Shown: positions 59,243 through 64,000 of the stretch, piece by piece | Numbering within the stretch: the first letter of the stretch is position 1 | Layout of the letters: every line of letters begins with the position of its first letter | DNA from: Takifugu bimaculatus | Lineage: Eukaryota; Chordata; Actinopteri; Tetraodontiformes; Tetraodontidae | NCBI GenBank assembly: GCA_004026145.2 | Contig: CP034979.1 | Span: 7,837,480-7,901,479, forward strand | Length of the DNA: 64,000 nt | Reading direction: 5' to 3' | Position numbers and translations under genes: made by a program | Notes under the pieces: generated by a model | The model's database searches: none | Told to the model about the DNA's origin: nothing | Seen by the model: the letters and a program-made list of their open reading frames with translations, nothing else

Positions 59243-62200
59243 AAGCACTGCAGGTCCTGTCAGGCCTGTTACATACGTTCAAACACACGTGGTGATCAAA
59301 TAAAAGGAAAGTTAAACACATGTACCCACAGATGAAAATGTGCCCCTGAAGCAAACAAAGCAACCCAAAATCTACAAGCACAGATGTATGAATATTCCTA
59401 ACCTGCAAAATGATTCCTCCATATAATATCAGCGATAGTCATTGGTGGGCCACCAGCAGGGTGTGGTTTACCTTTGTCATGGTCAGTCCTTATCATATCC
59501 ATTAAGGAATTCTCCAAAGAGTGCAAGCTAAAAGCATCAAAAGGGCGATTCCGGTCCTGCAACACAATAAGGGTGAGGGTGAGTCAACAGACCATATCCT
59601 CCACAAACATAGACTACTGTTGCCGCGGCTCCAAATACACACGGTTACTTACCTGGAGCAAAAACAAGCAACTCCCGAGATCGCTAATAGAAACTGCGGG
59701 AAGCTGATGGTAGAGGTGCATCTCAGTTATTCAGAATTCCATCAGAATCGTGGATTTCCCTCAGTAACCCCCCCCCCCACCCCCCTCTGTTATAGATTCA
59801 TGGTATTTCAGGGGTTTATTTCTGTGACGTTTGGTGATGAAGAGCTGCTCTGCTTGTTCGGGGCCAGACGCCCACAGACACTCTTGGTTCCAACAGAAGT
59901 TGGGTTAAATGAATGCATCAATCATGAGACTGGGGGTCCTCTGTCTCCACACCCGAGTGGGCTCGGACCACGTGCATCATTCCCCCCCCCCCAGCCCTGA
60001 CGCTGCAGGCTTGGACTCACAGATGTGAACGTCCGCTCGGTGGTGATTTACACGGAGCCGCTTCCTCCGCCCCCCCGAGGAGTCACCACAGGACAGTCAA
60101 TGACAGCAAACGCCTGAAGGTTGAACCAGGGAGGAAAAGCTGTGGCCACTGTGAGCGGGGACATTTATGAGAGTGCTGCAGGGCCTGGCTGGAGCCGCCG
60201 CGGCGGCCCCGGGAGCGGCGGCCTGCGACCGCTGCCCGAGCCGCCGCCGCCATTGTTTGCACGCCACGGCTATTGTTGCCCATTCGGCTGAGCATTCAAA
60301 TGTGTTATTGGCTTCGCTCTGGACCTGACGGGGCCACGTCGATAAAAATCTGCCCACTTGGTACAAACGGTAAACACTTAAAACGCTGAGCTTGTAGTTC
60401 CCCCCCTCCGCGCTCTGACCGTGTGGGGGGTCAACAAGCTGCAGAGATCATATATATGAAACTCGCTACTTTGTCAGGAGAGGGAGAAACGGGAGCTCCA
60501 CCAATGTGCAGCTCATCTCTCCTCCTGACACAGGACGGAACTATGAGCCCGGAGCACAAACGGAACGTGAAAACAGCCGCCCGAGGGCACTTTAAAGATA
60601 CAATAATGAGCATAAACGTATGTTTTTAAAGTTAGCGATCACCAGTATGATCTGATCTGTGTGAATTCATCTCTCAGTCAGATGGCAGAAGGTGACTCAA
60701 ACACAAACATGTTAACATCTTTACGTGGGAGCATGAATTGCACCAATAAACCACCCGGTTCCTTTCAAACGTACGTGTTTTTGATGCAAAACCAGACCAT
60801 TTTTTCAACATTTTGTATTCAAATTAAACCGATAAATGTTTACTTTATCTGCTTCTTCTTAATAAGTCTTTAATCACCATCCAACCTGTCAGTTGAGTCC
60901 ACGTTAAAGGTTAGTTCCTGTAAAGGTTGGCCCCTGGACTAGCCTTTATTTTCAGGCCGTAAGCTATTGAAAAGAAATACAACAAAACCAGTTGCACCAC
61001 ATGAACTACTGTGAAGCACCTGTCCGTCCACATTAGCGCCTGCGGGGCTCCACCTGCCACTCTATCTGCCCACTTCCTGACGTGTCTGATGTGTGCTTGG
61101 CATCGTGGAGGACCACACAGGCCTCTGACATCATTTCAGACCGGGGTGTCTTCCCAGAGGCTCATGTGACTCTGGCGCCGACACGTGAAGTGAAATTCCA
61201 CACATTCCTCAGCCTGGAAGCAGCAGCTAGCAGCAGCCCGGCAGGCAAACATGTGGACTCCATTTGAGGCGACACAGTTAGGAGAAATGCGAGGGAGGTC
61301 TGAGGTGGGACACCTGTCACTGCTGCTGCCTGCTGCCCAGTTTCACATCTCCTCCCAGGCCTGGGAACGCAACAGCCCAGCGTGTCGCTAACCGCCAGCA
61401 CACAGCCGTGTCATGAAAATGCGCTTTTGCTCTTCTTTCAATAAACAACGGAATGACACCAGCACACGCGAAGATCACAGTTAAAACGGGTTGTTTTCCA
61501 TCACATCTCTCCGACGCACCACGTTCCTGTAGAATGTCCCGACAGCTCCGGCTCCATCAAACACGCCGGCTCATTTGGCCACACTCAACCACGCCAGAAA
61601 ATGACACTTGACTTGGAATTTTCCTTCAGTAAACAAACCGCGTTCTCTAGCATAACACGTGACCCCTTGACCTTTCCTCCTGGTGAGATCTGCAGCTGAG
61701 CGCCGGCCAAATTACCAGAAAGGAGATCGAGCGGCTCATCCGCGGAACCTGTAATAAAGCCTCAGGAGGCCATGACCAACACGCACAATCATTATCTCCC
61801 TAAAAGGCTATACGTTTCATGCGGGTTGGAATTTCAGCCTGACGTCTGTCTGCGTATGATCAGCTCTCTGCTGAAACACAGATAGGACAGGTCACCGTAT
61901 TCGCTGGGATGATTTGGCTGAGCAAGTAGTTGCTGTTCACATGAATGTGTGACTGAGACAGTGGGGAAATGCTGGCCTGTTTGTGGTGCGGCGGACACAA
62001 CATGTGACCAGTCATGTGGAAAATTCTTCCTATTTCGGCGCAGTTCATGTTCTTTACTGCAATAAAACCTACCAACTCCAAGTCCTGATGCCCCTCACAA
62101 ACAGGACCTTCAGGATCATATCATTTAGAGGTACAAACAAAACCCCAAAAAACAACCGTTTTTAAACACAACTATGCAGTTATCTATCTTACTGTTTATC

Positions 62201-63973
62201 CTTTCTAGTTCTCTATAGTGAAATGTATCATTTCAAGTTGAATCTCAAAACTTTCCATTGTTCCATAGCTTCCTCTACAACAGAAAAACGAATACAGATC
62301 AATTATAACGCTTAATTTCTTTACAGAAATTCACAGGGCAACATATAATTACTTTCACAATTGAGAAAATTACCTGACCTGGGCCCTACTTCCGTGTTAG
62401 CTTGAAACCCCGCCCATCGCACAACTAACAGCCAATTACATGCGAATACGATTGTTGCCTTTCAAAGTAGTCGAAAATAGCGAAATAGCAGTACAATACC
62501 CATCAGGCGGGCTCAATAAAGCGATAGAAACATGCTTTTACTATCTAAATCACACCAGAAATGTACTGTAAAGGATCGGTATATTTCCAGATTTCAAAGA
62601 ATAGGATCAGCTGAGGTCTGACTGGAACTAATTGCGAAAGCTACGGAGAGCACGTGAATGCGTCACGGGTCGTAAAACAGCGAGTGTGAGCTGGCAGAAG
62701 TAAAAAAAAAAAAAAACAACGACCCATTTATCACAACAAACAGCAGCCAAAGGTCAAACCCGACGGACTCAATGCAGCTTGTTTATGGTTGATAATTAAT
62801 GGCCTCCTTAAATGACTCGTGCGCTCATATGATTTATTTGCCCACCACAAAATAAACTGCTACCGGCAGAGCGTGGAGTCCGGCCCCCACTGGAGATACT
62901 AGTGTCGCTATTATGGGTATATATTAATTAATGAGTTGTAACATAGCAGATGAGTGGAGATTGAGGACAGAGTGTCCCTCGGAAGCTGTTCATTCTGAGA
63001 CGGTGAAACATCGAAAACATACATTCCAGGTGTACATTATAGGTGAAGACGTGCCAAAGCACGCGACTCAATGGCAGCGCGAACACCGGGAGGCCCGGCC
63101 GCTCACCTGGAAGGGAAGAATGTTGTTGGTGTCCGTCCTGAAGGCGCTGTCCTCCATCCACGGTTTCGGGGCGAGGGGACCGGGCCTGGGGAACTTGGGC
63201 GGCGCGATGACATTGCTGCTAAAGGGCTTCTTCATCGGGGAGATGGGATTGAGGGGCGACGGCACCCCGACGCCGACACCAACTCCGACGCCCACCGCCC
63301 TGCGCGGATCCCTGCCCGTCTGCAGCCCGCTCCAGGGGTTGGAGGCTGTGCTCCACACCGCGTTCTGATGGTTATTCCAAGCGGATGACGGGGCGGTAGA
63401 AGACGACCCCTTGGCGTTGTTCATAATAGTCTGATAAGCGTGTCTCTGGGGGAAGGGGCCTTGGTTGGGGCTCACGGGGGATCTCCTCTGCTGGGGCTGC
63501 TGCTGCTGCTGCTGCTGCTGCTGCGGGACTTGCTGTTGATGCTGCGGGGTCTGGGAGCCCAGGCCGAGCTGCGGGGAGAAATTACCCCCGAAGACAGGGT
63601 TGACGTGATGGGGGAAGTTCTGGAAAAGCATCGTCCCGTTTACCGAAGGTATTCCCTGGAAAAAACTATCGTCCACGGCGTTTGCGGAGCCCGTGGACCA
63701 AGTGCTCCCGAACGAGGATGACGGCGAGGAGAGGGGGCCGCCGGTCTCCTGCGGCTGGTGTTGGAAGCTCAACCCGGGCAGGATCGGCGACTCCATCGGC
63801 CCGATGTCTTTGCTGCTGTGTAGCGCTGAAGCTGCTTGGCTCTCAGACTCCGGGGAAGAAGTGTTGGGCTCGGATGACGGTGTCGGGGTGGAGGGAGGAG
63901 GGTCTACTTGCGTCGGATCTTGCTGATGGTGAGGCTGGGATTTCTTCTTGTCCATCAGTAGATCATCCTGCAT
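41068..63973 (-). CDS. CPEB3: CPEB3, cytoplasmic polyadenylation element binding protein 3, complete, 10 coding exons, 644 aa
   Basis: CPEB3 binds U-rich elements in mRNA 3'UTRs and controls translation, notably at synapses. Coding exons in transcript order: 63973-63107, 59556-59472, 54327-54271, 51277-51254, 50288-50121, 49568-49479, 46075-45957, 44047-43933, 42682-42501, 41295-41068. All have GT/AG sites and matching phases, totalling 645 codons (human about 698 aa). The first exon encodes MQDDLLMDKKKSQPH, a Gln-rich prion-like stretch, and a run of alternating Gly-Val before PSPLNPISPMKKPFSSNVI. RRM1 has KVFVGG (from Lys 388) and GYAFLLF; RRM2 has IFVGGV and GAGRVAF. The last exon is the CPEB zinc-binding ZZ-type domain (CDECQ...CGGKF...CANVTCLQYYCEYCW...). 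An acceptor-like sequence just before the ATG (63985-63990) implies an upstream non-coding exon beyond the window. The segment found in human isoforms between DHEPLKG and GRMG is absent here. Confidence 0.97.
41347..41775. repeat. (GGAT)n tetranucleotide array in the last CPEB3 intron
   Basis: About 430 bases of GGAT/TGGA units are interrupted by GGGGTGATGG, GATGATGG and GGGAGGATGG blocks. It occupies a third of the 1.2-kb intron 41296-42500 and generates a spurious His/Ser/Ile/Pro-rich frame on the minus strand. Confidence 0.96.
41905..42138. repeat. Purine-rich (GAGAA)n tract, CT-rich stretch and (TTGA)n
   Basis: Almost uninterrupted purines (AGAAG/AGAGAAG) run from about 41905 to 42007, followed by a pyrimidine-rich patch and a TTGA array at 42101-42138. 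A (CT)n run lies at 42291-42328. All are in the last CPEB3 intron. Confidence 0.85.
43135..43900 (-). mobile_element. Degraded Tc1-like transposon in a CPEB3 intron
   Basis: The left part (43155-43215) resembles the end of salmonid-type Tc1 elements (catcaaaa...tgtggaatcatgtag...). From 43520 to 43710 the minus strand follows the conserved transposase coding order: a segment like GGCCT...GTC..., a segment like CAGCTGCTGAGAAACCACT, then TTTGGTCTGATGAGTCCAAA (the conserved F-x-D-E-S-K block). Frames are broken, and a (GT)n-G18 tract (43216-43281) plus a CTC-rich repeat (43450-43510) interrupt it. Terminal repeats and target duplications were not resolved. Confidence 0.72.
44131..45880. repeat. 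1.75-kb minisatellite, 43-bp units grading into 36-bp units, in a CPEB3 intron
   Basis: The left third uses a 43-base unit (GGTAATAGAGGGTAATAACA plus CCTGTGGTGCATTGTTACGTCAT). The middle mixes shorter units. From about 45040 the unit is 36 bases, ending in CCTGTTGTACGGTCAT or CCTGTTGTTACATCAT. Since 36 is divisible by three, plus-strand frames of up to 231 codons arise as 12-residue repeats; no start context or family supports them as genes. It fills nearly all of the intron 44048-45956. Confidence 0.97.
46567..46809. repeat. Two long (CA)n microsatellites in a CPEB3 intron
   Basis: Runs at 46567-46659 and 46746-46809 are separated by about 85 bases of ordinary sequence. A third (CA)n lies at 48621-48671 in the same intron (46076-49478). 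No other feature was recognised in the rest of that intron. Confidence 0.95.
51006..51314. repeat. C26, C23 and G13 homopolymers flanking the CPEB3 microexon
   Basis: Plus-strand C runs at 51006-51031 and 51184-51206 and a G run at 51302-51314 bracket the exon at 51254-51277. On the transcript strand the first two are G runs downstream of the exon and the last is a C run upstream. Confidence 0.93.
51254..51277 (-). CDS. CPEB3: CPEB3 24-nt microexon (TRSYGRRR)
   Basis: An exact 24-base exon (residues about 337-344, phase 1 on both sides) can be included or skipped without changing frame. It corresponds to the short alternatively spliced exon known in CPEB2-4 that completes the RRRGRS kinase site. 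The upstream intron has a C-rich tract ending about 24 bases before the exon, then a CTGAC branch-point-like motif and TGC near the AG. Confidence 0.92.
51315..54270. other. CPEB3 intron, mostly featureless
   Basis: About 3 kb of intron between the microexon and the preceding exon. A palindrome-rich 40-base patch is at 53669-53708 and a G run at 53766-53778. No transposon family or nested gene was recognised. Confidence 0.5.
54495..54529. repeat. (CA)n microsatellite in a CPEB3 intron
   Basis: About 17 CA units. Confidence 0.95.
54961..56230. repeat. 1.27-kb strand-asymmetric minisatellite in a CPEB3 intron
   Basis: Interleaved units TCCTCCTCTAG, TCCTCCAG, TCCTCCTCCGG and GTCCCACTCCAG form an almost pure pyrimidine-plus-G array on the plus strand and a G/A-rich array on the CPEB3 transcript strand. 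It yields spurious repeated frames (EEDWSGTRGG-type) on the minus strand. Confidence 0.97.
56231..59163. other. CPEB3 intron between exons 2 and 3, no nested gene seen
   Basis: Ordinary intronic sequence with homopolymers at 58638-58656 (C19) and 59022-59037 (G16). No recognised transposon or RNA gene. Confidence 0.5.
59164..59241. repeat. (CA)n microsatellite in a CPEB3 intron
   Basis: About 38 uninterrupted CA units, 230 bases from the CPEB3 exon at 59472-59556. Confidence 0.96.
59557..63106. other. First intron within the CPEB3 coding region
   Basis: A 3.5-kb intron. A GC-rich, CGG-repeat-like patch at 60175-60255 stands out from AT-rich surroundings. No coding exon, transposon or ribozyme-like fold was recognised. 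Confidence 0.5.
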
Positions 63974-64000
63974 GGTTTGCTGAGCTGCAACGAGGGGAAA

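Noticed and set aside
59557..63106. CPEB3 HDV-like self-cleaving ribozyme, known from a mammalian CPEB3 intron
   Set aside because: I looked through the matching intron on the transcript strand for the double-pseudoknot signature and saw no similar sequence. A covariance-model search would be decisive.

Overview
The window looks like chromosomal DNA of a compact teleost genome, probably a pufferfish-like percomorph. It carries vertebrate genes with many short introns: BTAF1 fits 38 coding exons into about 13 kb. Intergenic DNA is short and rich in (CA)n and G/C homopolymers, and there are degraded fish-type LINE and Tc1-like transposons. No bacterial, viral, CRISPR or operon-type system is present. 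The species is an inference; the gene calls rest on protein families I recognise.

Layout: 1-3.2 kb is intergenic, with a LINE reverse-transcriptase fragment and microsatellites. 4.5-8.7 kb (+) is BLNK, a B-cell SH2 adaptor. 10.1-14.0 kb (-) is a ZNF518A-like zinc-finger gene with a CpG-rich 5' end and an unresolved C-terminal frame. 16.2-18.2 kb (+) is CCNJ (cyclin J), complete in 5 coding exons, 362 aa. 18.2-21.7 kb is intergenic. 21.7-36.0 kb (+) is BTAF1 (TBP-removing SNF2 ATPase), complete in 38 phase-consistent coding exons, 1,856 aa. 36-64 kb (-) is CPEB3, a translational regulator, with all coding exons from the ATG to the stop (10 exons, 644 aa) including a 24-nt microexon. Its 5' leader continues off the right edge. 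BTAF1 and CPEB3 are tail to tail.

The genes do not form one pathway. BLNK, ZNF518A and CCNJ, and separately BTAF1 and CPEB3, are neighbours in mammals as I recall, so this is conserved synteny. The notable material is structural: a 984-bp Tc1-like element 28 bp from a BTAF1 splice acceptor; a CPEB3 microexon between homopolymers with a neural-microexon-like acceptor; several coding-length minisatellites in CPEB3 introns and in its probable 3'UTR; a TATA box plus an inverted NF-Y pair at BTAF1; a double CRE between BTAF1 and CPEB3; and frame breaks at the ZNF518A C-terminus. I found no convincing undescribed multi-gene system.
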